Part shown: piece after piece, positions 9,339-17,717 of the stretch | Numbering within the stretch: the first letter of the stretch is position 1 | How the letters are laid out: each line of letters begins with the position of its first letter | Assembly (NCBI GenBank): GCA_009845425.1 | Contig: VXZQ01000001.1 | Span: 506,363-570,362, forward strand | Source of the DNA: Holophagales bacterium | Lineage (GTDB): Bacteria; Acidobacteriota; Thermoanaerobaculia; Multivoradales; Multivoraceae | DNA: 64,000 bases | Direction: 5' to 3' | Program-made: the position numbers and the translations under genes | Notes under the pieces: model-generated | What the model was told of the DNA's origin: nothing | Databases searched by the model: none | The model's input: the letters and a program-made list of their open reading frames with translations, nothing else

Positions 9339-10100
9339 CTAGTCCGCTCCCAGGTAGGCGTCGACGACGGCAGGGTTCTTCTGCACCTCCGCGGGGCTGC
9401 CCTCCGCGATCACGCGACCTTCGTTGAGGGCGAGCACCCGCCCCGCCACCCGGCTCACGAGGCCCATGTCGTGCGCCACCATGACGACCGTGACGCCGAG
9501 GTCGCGGTTGATGTCCTCGATCCAGAATCCCATGTCCTCGCTCTCCTCGGGGTTCAGCCCGGAGGTCGGCTCGTCGAGGAGCAGCAGCTTCGGCTCCAGG
9601 CAGAGCGCGCGGCCCACCTCCACGACCTTGCGCACTCCGTAGGGCAGGTTCGCGATCCTCTGCTCGCGGTAGTGGGCGAGCTCAAGGAGGTCGATGACGT
9701 CTTCCACGCGGCGCCGGTGCTCGAGCTCCTCTCGCCTCACTGCGGGGAGGAACAGGAGATGGGACAGCGCGGAGGAGCGCCGGTGGACATGACGGCCGAT
9801 GAGGAGGTTCTGCAGGACCGTGGCGTGCTCGAAGAGCTCGATGTTCTGGAAGGTGCGCGCGAGGCCGAGCGGTGCGATGCGATGCGCCGGCAGCGAGGTG
9901 ATGTCGCGGCCCGCGAACCGAACGCTCCCGCCGTCGGGGAAGTAGATGCCGCTCACCAGGTTGAATAGCGTCGTCTTTCCGGCTCCGTTCGGTCCGATGA
10001 TGGCGAACACCTCGCCCTCCTCGACGTCGAAGCTCACGTGGTCGACGGCACGGATGCCCCCGAAGCTGATCGACAGGTCCTCGACGGCGAGGTAGCTCAC
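9339..10100 (-). CDS. livG: ABC transporter ATP-binding protein LivG
   Basis: 253 residues. Walker A GPNGAGKTTLFN, the LivG-type LARTFQNIELFEHATVLQNL segment, and Walker B KLLLLDEPTSGLNPEE. The signature motif region reads NLPYGVRKVVEVGRAL, with YG in place of the usual SGG; this degenerate signature is typical of LivG proteins. GTG start, overlapping the LivM stop as GTGA, which indicates translational coupling. It pairs with LivF on the cytoplasmic face. Confidence 0.93.
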   Translation of the reverse strand: MSYLAVEDLSISFGGIRAVDHVSFDVEEGEVFAIIGPNGAGKTTLFNLVSGIYFPDGGSVRFAGRDITSLPAHRIAPLGLARTFQNIELFEHATVLQNLLIGRHVHRRSSALSHLLFLPAVRREELEHRRRVEDVIDLLELAHYREQRIANLPYGVRKVVEVGRALCLEPKLLLLDEPTSGLNPEESEDMGFWIEDINRDLGVTVVMVAHDMGLVSRVAGRVLALNEGRVIAEGSPAEVQKNPAVVDAYLGAD

Positions 10101-11173
10101 CGCAGTCGCTCCGTGCGCAGGTAGGTCTTCTGGCGCCGGTGCGTCGCCCGGCGATAGAGCGGGAACAACTGGAAGTAGCTCTTGATCTTGAGCCAGCGGC
10201 CGAAGATGCCCTGCGGCTCGAAGAGGATCACCAGCACCAGGATGAGGCCGAAGATGCCCGGCTCGAGGCCGGGCGCCTGAGCGATCTGCGGCGGCAGCGT
10301 GTCGCGGGCGATGGCGAGGAGTTGAGGCAGGAAGCCGATGAAGAGCGCGCCGTAGATGACGCCCCGCATCGAGCCGACCCCGCCGACCACCACCATCAGG
10401 AGGAGCTGCAGCGAGATGAGGAACGTGAAGGCGTCCGGCGAGAGGTAGCCGAGGCGATGCGCGAAGAGAGCGCCGGCGAGGCCGGTGATGCCGGCGCTGA
10501 GAGCGAAAGCGAGGGTCTTGTACACGGCCAGGTTGATGCCGACGCTCTCCGCCGAGATCTCCGAGTCACGGATGGCGACCATGGCTCGTCCCGTCGAGGA
10601 CCGCAGGATGTTGAGCGCCGCGAGGAGGGTCACGACGAGAAGCGTGAGCGTCACGTAGTAGTGCTGCCAGCCCTGCGTGAGCGGCATCCCGAAGAGGCTC
10701 GCCTGCGGAACGGCGAGGCCGCGAAAGCCCCCGGTCAGCCACTCGGCGCGCGAGATTGTCTGCTCGGTGAGCATGGCGAAGGCCAGGGTGGCGATGGCGA
10801 GATAGATGCCCGTCATCCGGAGCGCGATCCACCCCACGCCGGCGCCGACCAGCGCCGAGACCAGGACCGCCGCGACGATCGAGAGGAGGAACGGCAGACC
10901 GGCGCCCAGAAGGAGCGAGTGGGTATAGGCGCCGATCGCCAGAAACGCCGCGTGGCCCAGGCTCACCTGGCCGGTGTAGCCCACGAGCAGCATCAGACCG
11001 ACACCGGCGATGGCGTAGATCATCACCAGGTTGAGCTCGCCCAGATAGAAGGTGCCGAGCGCCGCCGGCGCCGCGGCGGCCAGCACCAGGAGCAGGCCGT
11101 ACCAGAACCGGTCGCCACCGTGCTTGAGGTGGTCGATGTCCTGGTTGTAGTGGGTCTTGAAGAGGAACCGCAT
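10097..11173 (-). CDS. livM: ABC transporter permease LivM
   Basis: A 358-residue integral membrane protein with about nine hydrophobic helices. The LivM hallmarks GLMLLVGYTGQVSLGHAAFLAIGAY, RMTGIYLAIATLAFAM and GRAMVAIRDSEISAESVGIN (the loop that contacts the ATPases) are all present, as is the GGVGSMRGVIYGALFIG segment. The frame is open upstream to 11725, but that extension lies antisense-like inside livH coding sequence; the ATG at 11173, 17 bases after the livH stop, gives the normal family length. Confidence 0.92.
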   Translation of the reverse strand: MRFLFKTHYNQDIDHLKHGGDRFWYGLLLVLAAAAPAALGTFYLGELNLVMIYAIAGVGLMLLVGYTGQVSLGHAAFLAIGAYTHSLLLGAGLPFLLSIVAAVLVSALVGAGVGWIALRMTGIYLAIATLAFAMLTEQTISRAEWLTGGFRGLAVPQASLFGMPLTQGWQHYYVTLTLLVVTLLAALNILRSSTGRAMVAIRDSEISAESVGINLAVYKTLAFALSAGITGLAGALFAHRLGYLSPDAFTFLISLQLLLMVVVGGVGSMRGVIYGALFIGFLPQLLAIARDTLPPQIAQAPGLEPGIFGLILVLVILFEPQGIFGRWLKIKSYFQLFPLYRRATHRRQKTYLRTERLR

Positions 11174-11190
11174 TCGAAACTCGCTGGCCG

Positions 11191-12063
11191 TCAGACCTTC
11201 TTTCGCTGAATCTGCGCGAACAGGCCCTGGGGCCGCAGGATCAAGGCCAGAATGAGAATGCCGTAAGCGGACATCTCCTGGAAACCGGCGGGCAGGTAGA
11301 CCCCCGCGAATTGCTCGGCGATGCCGATGATCCAGCCGCCGAGCAGCGCGCCGGGGATCGAACCGAAGCCGCCGATCACCGCGGCCGCGAAGGCCTTGAT
11401 CCCGATGAATCCCATCCCGGGCTGGACGAGCGAGACGGGCGCCAGGAGGATCCCGGCGACGGCGGCGACTCCGGCGGAGATCGCCCACACCAGGGAGAAG
11501 ACCCGCTTGACCGGGATGCCGACGTAGTAGGCCGCGAGCTGGTTCTGCGACGTGGCCTGCATGGCGATGCCGAGCCGCGTGCGGCGGAAGAACAGGAACA
11601 GCACGACGCAGAGGATGAGGGTGCCCAGCAGGATCGCGAAGTTCTCGTAGCTCACGACGACTTCGCCGACACGCAGCGACTTGCCGGTGTACGGAGTAGG
11701 AAAGCTCTGCGGGTCGTAGCCCCACACCAGTCCCGCCACGGCGCGGAAGATGAAGCCCAGCCCGATCGTCAGCATCACGATGGCGAACTGGGGTTCGCCC
11801 AGAACGCGGCGCAGCACGAAGGCGTCGAGTAGATAGCCGAAGACCGCCAGCGCCAGGACCGACAGCAACAACCCCAGCACCCAGGGCAGACCGAAGTCGC
11901 CGATCAGGGTCACCGCCACGAAGGCGCCCAGCATCATGAGGTCGCCCTGGGCGAAGTTCACCATCTCGGTCGCCTTGTAGACGAGGACGAAGCCGAGAGC
12001 GATCAGGCCGTAGATGCAGCCGACGGCCAGACCGTTGACGAGAACCTGCAGGAGCTGACTCAG
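11191..12063 (-). CDS. livH: ABC transporter permease LivH, probable CTG start
   Basis: A membrane permease of the LivH family. The conserved block YKATEMVNFAQGDLMMLGAF is usually about 40 residues from the N-terminus, and the expected residues before it (LQVLVNGLAVGCIYGLIALGF) are encoded upstream of the first ATG at 11964. No ATG, GTG or TTG occurs in this frame between that ATG and the in-frame TAG near 12127. A CTG at 12063 sits five bases after GAGGGAG and gives 290 residues, the normal family size. I therefore call a CTG start. Other landmarks are the RDxx-type loop region RRTRLGIAMQATSQNQ and GIKAFAAAVIGGFGSIPGALLGG. First gene of the liv operon. Confidence 0.88.
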   Translation of the reverse strand: MSQLLQVLVNGLAVGCIYGLIALGFVLVYKATEMVNFAQGDLMMLGAFVAVTLIGDFGLPWVLGLLLSVLALAVFGYLLDAFVLRRVLGEPQFAIVMLTIGLGFIFRAVAGLVWGYDPQSFPTPYTGKSLRVGEVVVSYENFAILLGTLILCVVLFLFFRRTRLGIAMQATSQNQLAAYYVGIPVKRVFSLVWAISAGVAAVAGILLAPVSLVQPGMGFIGIKAFAAAVIGGFGSIPGALLGGWIIGIAEQFAGVYLPAGFQEMSAYGILILALILRPQGLFAQIQRKKV

Positions 12064-12126
12064 AGCGACTCCCTCTGACGGCCCGCGTCCCGCGTGTGGC
12101 TCTCGATGTTCATGCGGTGACTCTAG

Positions 12127-13359
12127 CTAGATGTACGGCTCGACGCCCGGCATCAGGTCGTCCATGTAGACGCGGGGGACCATCGCGCGGCGGCCGAACA
12201 TGCGGAGGGCCCGGTGCTCCGAGCCGGCGAGCCGCACGCCGGCGGCGCCGATCAGGCGCGCCAGGGCCGTCTCGCGCCAGAACCAGTCCCGCAGCTCGAG
12301 CGACGTCGCCCGGCCGGGCCGGCCCTGGGCCGCCTCCATGTACCAGGTGCGCAGGTCGTCGCAGCCCAGGCGCACCCATTCCGGGAGCGGCAGGTTCGTG
12401 GCGACGGCGGGGTCCCTGACGCCAATGGCCAGGGCGCTCAGTCCGCGGACGATCTGTTCGTGGCTCAGGCCGCTTGCCGGCGGCGCGGAGCGGCCGCGTT
12501 GGGCCGCGTACATTTCCTGCCACGGCGCCAGCCGGCGCAGCTCCGCAAGAACCGCGCCCACCAGGCCCCCGTCATCCGCGGCAGCTCCGGCGAACGAGAC
12601 CGGGCAGGACCAGGCGGGACCGTCGTCGTCGCCGGGGGCGTCGTCGGGAAAGTCCTCCAGGATGACGGGGCCGTCCCGCCGCTCCAGCAGCCCGAGCGCC
12701 GCGCGCAGGACCCGGCGCTGGAAGTCCGGCTCGTGGGGGGCGCCGAACGGACGTCCCAGCTCGAACGGCACCCACAGAAACCGGGGGAGTTCCATCCGCT
12801 CCGTGTTGTCCCGCACCAGGCTGATGCCCGTCGTCGCGACGCCTTCGTCTTCCAGGAAGTGACTTGCCGCGCCCACGGCGCGGCTGCAGTTCGGTCACAC
12901 GGGACAGAGGCAGACCGCGTCCACCCCGTCCTCCCTGAGCCGCGCGGCGAGCTCGCGCATCGTGTCTTCGATCGCCTCGGGCGGCCAGCCCGCTCCCATC
13001 AGCGAGTAGTGGTAGTCGGCGACCGATCCGATCTCCCCCTCGCTCTCCAGTTCTCGCAGCCGATCCAGCGGGAACACCACGTTCACGTCCTCGCGGAAAC
13101 CGGTCCGGTCGAAGTGGACGGACGAGTGGGTCATTGTCAGGTCGCTGGTCGAGATCGAGCCCGGAATCACGCGGTAGCTCAGGTCGACCGTCGAAAACGC
13201 CCGGTCTCCCACCCGGTGCAGGCCGGCGGAGGTCACCAGCGCCACCCGCCGCTCCCGTAGCGGCGGACCCTCGACCCACGGCCGCGTGGCGAACGGCACG
13301 CACTCCTTCGCCACCAGGCGTGCGGCTTCGACCTCGGGCATGTCGGACAAACGGACCAT
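12127..13359 (-). CDS. GrdB-related selenoprotein (in-frame UGA read as Sec155)
   Basis: Two open stretches in one frame, 13359-12898 and 12894-12127, are separated only by a TGA at 12895-12897. Read through as selenocysteine they give one 410-residue protein with continuous family similarity: PLRERRVALVTSAGLH, SYRVIPGSISTSDLTMTHSS, FDRTGFREDVNVVFPLDRLREL and IGSVADYHYSLMGAG before the site, then GVDAVCLCPVU155PNC158 and the region after it (LPRFLWVPFELGRPFGAPHEPDFQ). This matches the glycine/sarcosine/betaine/D-proline reductase selenoprotein B superfamily, in which this position is Sec or Cys. A stem-loop fitting a bacterial SECIS follows the UGA. The ATG has AAGGAG four bases upstream. Function is unknown for these non-clostridial members; a redox role is likely. 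Reading it instead as two broken pieces is less likely, since the frame and conservation continue across the stop. Confidence 0.85.
12866..12897 (-). promoter_or_regulatory. Putative bacterial SECIS element downstream of the Sec UGA
   Basis: On the coding strand the UGA (12897-12895) is followed by GCCGCGCC-GTG-GGCGCGGC, a perfect 8-bp stem with a three-base loop at 12876-12874. The loop begins 18 nucleotides after the UGA, within the spacing known for bacterial SECIS elements, and starts with G then U, as preferred for SelB binding. The stem can also be drawn with 7 bp and a five-base loop. Confidence 0.72.
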
Positions 13360-13420
13360 CGGTCTCCTTGCGACCCCGCCGGGGGGCTGATACATCTTAG
13401 GACCGATCCACAGCGCCACC

Positions 13421-13477
13421 TGTCGGTGCGCCGGCCTTCTGGCCGGCTTCCGGAACCGCGCCGCAAAGCGGCGAGCG
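13421..13477. repeat. Palindromic intergenic repeat, copy 2
   Basis: Starts TGTCGGTGCGCC, then GCCGGCCTTCTGGCCGGC, then a second small palindrome CGCCGCAAAGCGGCG. It lies between divergent genes and just upstream of the ribosome binding site of the dehydrogenase gene. Confidence 0.8.
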
Positions 13478-13497
13478 ACCAGCAGGGAGTGACGTCC

Positions 13498-15000
13498 ATG
13501 AGCATCGCCGCCTCCGTAGCCACCCGAGCCCCGGCCGACCGCATCGACCTGACCGATCCCGGCCTCCTCCGCGACCAGGCCTACATCGACGGCCAGTGGG
13601 TCGACGCGGACTCCGGCGAGACCTTCGCCGTCGAAAACCCGGCCACGGGCGAGGTCCTCGCCGAGGTCGCCTGCTGCGGCGGCGCCGAAACGAGCCGCGC
13701 CATCGAGGCTGCCGGAAGGGCCTTCGAGCAGTGGCGGCACACCACGGCCAAGGAGCGCGCCGCGCTGCTCCGGCGCTGGTTCGACCTGATGATGGAGGCC
13801 CAGGAAGACCTGGCCCAAATGATGACCGCGGAGCAGGGCAAGCCCCTGTTCGAGGCCCGCGGCGAGATCGCCTACGGCGCCAGCTACGTCGAGTGGTTCG
13901 CCGAAGAGGCCAAGCGGGTCTACGGCGACACGATCCCCCAGCCTGCCAACGACAAGCGGGTCGTCACCATCAAGCAGCCGGTCGGCGTAGTGGCCTGCAT
14001 CACGCCCTGGAACTTCCCCAACGCCATGCTCGCGCGCAAGATCGCGCCGGCCCTCGCCGCCGGCTGCACGGTGGTCTGCAAGCCGGCCAACGAAACGCCC
14101 CTGTCAGCCAACGCGCTGGCCGAGCTGGCGGAGAGGGCGGGCATCCCGGCCGGAGTGATCAACATCCTCTGCGGCCAGACCGAGGAGATCGGCAGGGAAC
14201 TGACGTCCAACCCCACCGTCCGCAAGCTCACCTTCACGGGCTCGACCGCGGTCGGCAAGCTGCTCATGTCCCAATGCGCGGGCACGATGAAGCGGATGTC
14301 CATGGAACTGGGCGGCAACGCGCCCTTCATCGTGTTCGACGACGCCGATCTGGACGCGGCGGTCGCCGGCGCCATGATCTGCAAGTTCCGCAACGCCGGC
14401 CAGACCTGCGTCTGCGCCAACCGCATCCTGGTCCAGGAAGGCGTCTACGACGAGTTCGCCGAGAGACTCGCCGCGGCGGTGGCCGGGATCAAGATGGGCG
14501 ACGGCACCGAGGACGGCGTCACCGTCGGCCCGCTGATCAGCACCGAGGCTGTCGCGAACGTGACCAGCCGCGTCACCGACGCGGTCGACCGGGGCGCCAC
14601 CGTCGAGATCGGCGGCGGGCAGTCCGATCTCGGCGAGTGCTTCGTCCAACCCACGATCCTCACCAACGTGACCGACGACATGCGGGTCTTCCGCGAAGAG
14701 ATCTTCGGCCCCATCGCGCCGCTGATGAAGTTCAGCACCGAAGAGGAAGCGATCGCCATGGCCAACGACACCGAGTTCGGCCTGGCCAGCTACTTCTACG
14801 CCCGCGACGTCGGCCGCATCTGGCGCGTCAGCGAAGCGCTTGAGTACGGCATCGTCGGCATCAACGAAGGCATCATCTCCAACGAGATGGCCCCCTTCGG
14901 CGGCATGAAGGAATCCGGCCACGGCCGCGAAGGGTCGAAGTACGGGCTCGACGACTACCTCGAGATCAAGTACATGTGCATCGGGGGGATCGAGGGGTAG
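13498..15000 (+). CDS. gabD: NAD(P)-dependent aldehyde dehydrogenase, succinate-semialdehyde type
   Basis: 500 residues, close to GabD in length and sequence. The catalytic pattern is complete: N172 in ITPWNFPNAM, E270 in SMELGGNAPFIV and the nucleophile C304 in NAGQTCVCANRI. The last of these, with two Cys spaced as CVC, is typical of succinate-semialdehyde dehydrogenases. FTGSTAVGK binds the nucleotide. ATG at 13498 follows GGGAG by eight bases; the open frame upstream only covers a repeat. It oxidises a semialdehyde to the acid with NAD(P). Stands alone, divergent from the selenoprotein and convergent with the PrpD-like gene. Confidence 0.88.
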   Translation: MSIAASVATRAPADRIDLTDPGLLRDQAYIDGQWVDADSGETFAVENPATGEVLAEVACCGGAETSRAIEAAGRAFEQWRHTTAKERAALLRRWFDLMMEAQEDLAQMMTAEQGKPLFEARGEIAYGASYVEWFAEEAKRVYGDTIPQPANDKRVVTIKQPVGVVACITPWNFPNAMLARKIAPALAAGCTVVCKPANETPLSANALAELAERAGIPAGVINILCGQTEEIGRELTSNPTVRKLTFTGSTAVGKLLMSQCAGTMKRMSMELGGNAPFIVFDDADLDAAVAGAMICKFRNAGQTCVCANRILVQEGVYDEFAERLAAAVAGIKMGDGTEDGVTVGPLISTEAVANVTSRVTDAVDRGATVEIGGGQSDLGECFVQPTILTNVTDDMRVFREEIFGPIAPLMKFSTEEEAIAMANDTEFGLASYFYARDVGRIWRVSEALEYGIVGINEGIISNEMAPFGGMKESGHGREGSKYGLDDYLEIKYMCIGGIEG

Positions 15001-15033
15001 CAGCGCGAGTTGTCGGTGCGAGTGTCGGTGCGG

Positions 15034-15176
15034 GTGTCGGTGCGCCGGCCTTCTGGCCGGCATGCCGCCGTAGGCGGCGGAGATAAGTCGCCGGCCCTTG
15101 GCCGGCGGCCGCCTTAAGGGCTCGTCGCTTCGCGACATCGCGCTTCATGCCGGCCAGAAGGCCGGCGCACCGACAC
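15034..15176. repeat. Long inverted repeat made of two opposed copies of the palindromic element (copies 3 and 4)
   Basis: The 31-base arm at 15034-15064 (GTGTCGGTGCGCC..GGCATG) is an exact reverse complement of the arm at 15146-15176. Between them lie further palindromes (CCGCCGTAGGCGGCGG, GCCGGCCCTTGGCCGGC). Upstream at 15011-15036 the short unit GTCGGTGCG is repeated in tandem. It separates two convergent genes, touches the stop of the minus-strand gene, and could act as a two-way terminator. Confidence 0.85.
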
Positions 15177-16505
15177 TCAGCAGAGCTCGCGAACGTCGCC
15201 CACTGTCTCCAAACCCAACGACATCTCCCGCAACCGGTCACTCGCCTCCGTGCCAAGCAACGACGCCGTCAGCCCCGTCATCTTCGCCGCCAGCTTCGCC
15301 CCCTGTGCCTCCAGATCCGTCGCCGGGATGCCGGTGTCGTGGAACTCCTCCAACCGGTGCCCGTTCGCACGCAACTCCACCCGCGCCTGGGTGTGCCCCA
15401 GCCCGCGGTCCGTCCGCACCTCGACCCTGTCGATCATCCGCGCGACCTCCGGATCGTCGAGCGTCTCGTCGACGAACGTCCCGGTGTCCGTCGTGTCGAT
15501 CCCCAGTATCGCCAGCGACATCGTGGCCACCAGACTGAACTTCGCCTCGAGCCCCGTCTTCGGTTCGGGAATGCCGCAGACGTCGAGCAACCCCGGATGC
15601 ACCGTGACGATCGCCTTCTCGACGTCCCCCGCCGAGACCCCCGCGGCCGCCAACTGCGGCCGCAGCCGCCCAACCGACTCGATCGCCGCATGGGTCAGGT
15701 AGCAGGCGGCGTGGTACTTGAACAGCGTGTCCTCGATCAGGAAGCGGCCGTCCTGCTCCTCTAGCCGCTCCCACTTGACCTCTTCGTGGCCGGCGGCCGC
15801 GGCGTCGGCGTAGCCCTGCCGGCCGTCGACGGCCTCCGGGTTCGACGTGAAGCCCCGCATTGCCAGCCGCGCGGAAAGCAGACCCCGCTCGGCGGCGTGA
15901 CCGGCGTGGAACGGCTTGGTCATCGTCCCGAAGTTCGCCTTGAGACCGCTGGCCTGCGACGCAGCCAGGCCCAAGGCGTGAGCGAACTGCTCATTGCTCG
16001 CACCCATCAGGTGGCACACCGCGGCCGCGGCGCCATGAACGCCGATCGTCGACGTCGAATGCCAGCCCTTCCTGTAGGCAGCGCCCCCGATCAGGGCACC
16101 GACCCGCGACTCCACTTCCACGCCGACAACAAAGGCGACGAGCAACCGCTCGCCGCTCGCGCCCATTTCCTGGGCCTGCGCCAACACGGCCGGGAACACC
16201 GGCACCGTGGGATGGCCGCCCATCATGCTGTGGGTGTCGTCGAAGTCGAGCGCATGACTCGCGGCGCCATTGACGAGTGCCGCGACACCCGGTGGGCAAC
16301 ACAGATCCGTGCCGACAATCGAGCACGGGCCTGCCTGGCCGCCCAGCTCGTCGCGCAGGATCTCCGACAGCGGCTCCCGGCTCCCGGCCAGCGCGCAGCC
16401 GAACCAGTCGAGCACACACTGGCCGGCCACCGTGCGGGCCGACTCCGGAATGTCGTCGAGGGTCAGACCGCCGAAACGATCCCAGAGGTGGTTCGCGAGT
16501 CTCAT
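15177..16505 (-). CDS. MmgE/PrpD family protein
   Basis: A 442-residue member of the MmgE/PrpD family, which includes 2-methylcitrate dehydratase and other CoA-independent hydro-lyases and isomerases. Family marks: LDWFGCALAGSREP near residue 35, NGAASHALDFDDTHSMMGGHPTVPVFPA, the central GLAASQASGLKANFGTMTKPFHAGHAA and the late KFSLVATMSLAIL. ATG at 16505 has GAGGAG about six bases upstream and follows the acyl-CoA dehydrogenase stop by two bases, so the two are co-transcribed. No citrate synthase or PrpB is nearby, so a methylcitrate role is not supported; it more likely acts on the product of its acyl-CoA dehydrogenase partner's pathway. Confidence 0.87.
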   Translation of the reverse strand: MRLANHLWDRFGGLTLDDIPESARTVAGQCVLDWFGCALAGSREPLSEILRDELGGQAGPCSIVGTDLCCPPGVAALVNGAASHALDFDDTHSMMGGHPTVPVFPAVLAQAQEMGASGERLLVAFVVGVEVESRVGALIGGAAYRKGWHSTSTIGVHGAAAAVCHLMGASNEQFAHALGLAASQASGLKANFGTMTKPFHAGHAAERGLLSARLAMRGFTSNPEAVDGRQGYADAAAAGHEEVKWERLEEQDGRFLIEDTLFKYHAACYLTHAAIESVGRLRPQLAAAGVSAGDVEKAIVTVHPGLLDVCGIPEPKTGLEAKFSLVATMSLAILGIDTTDTGTFVDETLDDPEVARMIDRVEVRTDRGLGHTQARVELRANGHRLEEFHDTGIPATDLEAQGAKLAAKMTGLTASLLGTEASDRLREMSLGLETVGDVRELC

Positions 16506-16507
16506 CG

Positions 16508-17698
16508 TCAACTCCTCCTCGACGGCTTCCCCAGCAACTCGTCGGACACGATCTTCAGCATGATCTCCGACGTCCCCTCGAAGATCTTCGTCAGCCGCGC
16601 GTCGCGCCAGTAGCGCTCGACCGGGTAGTCCGTCGTGTAGCCCGCGCCGGCGAGGACCTGCAGCGCGTCGGAGCACACCCGCTCCGACATCTCGGCGGCG
16701 TAGTACTTCACCATCGCCGCCTCCTTGGCGCAGGACACGCCGGTGTCGATCTTGGCGCAGACCGAGTAGTTCAACTGGCGCGCCGCCTCGACCTCGGCGG
16801 CCATGTTCGCGATCTTGAAGCGGATCGCCTGGAAGTCGGCGATCGGGCGCCGGAACTGGATGCGCTCCTTCGAGTACGCGATCGCCTGCTCGAGCGCGCC
16901 CTGGGCAAGGCCGATCGAGCGCGCCGCGGTGTGGGCCCGCGCCGTCTGCAGACCGCGCGTCATGCCGTAGAACGCCTGGCCCTTGGACTCGCGCTGTTGC
17001 TTCGTGATCGGCACGCGGACGTTCTCGAAGTGGAGTTCCCAGGTCTTCCAGCCGTGGTAGCCGATCTTCGGGATCGGCGAGCCAGTGACCCCCTCCGGCA
17101 GCTCGCCGGGCGGCTTCTCGATCCCGATCCCGGTCAGCGCGGCGTGGCGCTTCGCCGGATCGCCCTCCGTCCGCGCGATGACCTGGATGAAGTTCGCGCC
17201 GTCGGCGAAGGTGCACCAGTACTTGTTGCCGGTGATCACCCAGTGGTCGTCCTCCACCCGCGCCCGGCAGGTGATCGACGAGATGTCCGAACCGACCTCC
17301 GGCTCCGACATCGCGAGCGCGCCGAGGTACTTGCCCTCGGCCATCAGCCGGATGCGCTTCAGGCGCTCCTCGCCGTCGAAGGGGATCGACCGGTAGAAGC
17401 CGTTGCCTCGGGCGATGATGCTCGCCACGCTCATCCAGCCCCGCGCCAGCTCCTCGGCCACCAGGCAGTACTCGAACGCGCCCAGCCCGGCGCCGCCGTA
17501 TTCCTCGGGGATCACGATGCCGAAGAAGCCCAGTTCGCCCATCTGGTCGATCAACGACTGCGGGATCGTCTCCTTCTTCGGGTCGAGCTCGTTGGCGACC
17601 GGAAGGACCTCCTTGTCCGTGAAGTCCCGGGCGATCCGGCGGAGCATCTCGCGCTCCGGCGTCATGTAGCCGACGGCGGCGGGTGAAATGTCGTTCAT
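16508..17698 (-). CDS. Acyl-CoA dehydrogenase
   Basis: 396 residues, standard length. FAD- and substrate-binding motifs are present: ALAMSEPEVGSDISSI, WVITGNKYWCTFADGAN, RGLQTARAHTAARSIGLAQGAL, and QVLAGAGYTTDYPVERYWRDAR. The likely catalytic Glu lies in KIFEGTSEIM near the C-terminus. It forms the trans-2-enoyl-CoA from an acyl-CoA and passes electrons to ETF; substrate unknown. ATG at 17698; the open frame upstream to 18007 is out of register with any domain. Probably first gene of the pair with the PrpD-like gene, following the PPOX-fold gene at 19 bases distance. Confidence 0.9.
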   Translation of the reverse strand: MNDISPAAVGYMTPEREMLRRIARDFTDKEVLPVANELDPKKETIPQSLIDQMGELGFFGIVIPEEYGGAGLGAFEYCLVAEELARGWMSVASIIARGNGFYRSIPFDGEERLKRIRLMAEGKYLGALAMSEPEVGSDISSITCRARVEDDHWVITGNKYWCTFADGANFIQVIARTEGDPAKRHAALTGIGIEKPPGELPEGVTGSPIPKIGYHGWKTWELHFENVRVPITKQQRESKGQAFYGMTRGLQTARAHTAARSIGLAQGALEQAIAYSKERIQFRRPIADFQAIRFKIANMAAEVEAARQLNYSVCAKIDTGVSCAKEAAMVKYYAAEMSERVCSDALQVLAGAGYTTDYPVERYWRDARLTKIFEGTSEIMLKIVSDELLGKPSRRS

Positions 17699-17717
17699 CG
17701 TGTGATCATCGCCCAAC

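Noticed and set aside
10139-11209. A 350-residue charged frame on the plus strand across livM
   Set aside because: Translation is His/Asp/Glu/Arg-rich with no hydrophobic core; livM on the other strand has full family motifs.
12877-12900. Reading the TGA at 12895 as an ordinary stop that leaves two separate genes or a pseudogene
   Set aside because: The frame, the family conservation and the spacing continue across the stop, the residue is one known to be Sec or Cys in the family, and a SECIS-like hairpin follows. Two independent genes in exact register would be unlikely.
16506-17216. Extension of the PrpD-like frame far upstream
   Set aside because: The extra 237 residues lie antiparallel or shifted within the acyl-CoA dehydrogenase gene and are Arg-rich; the ATG at 16505 with GAGGAG gives the normal family length.
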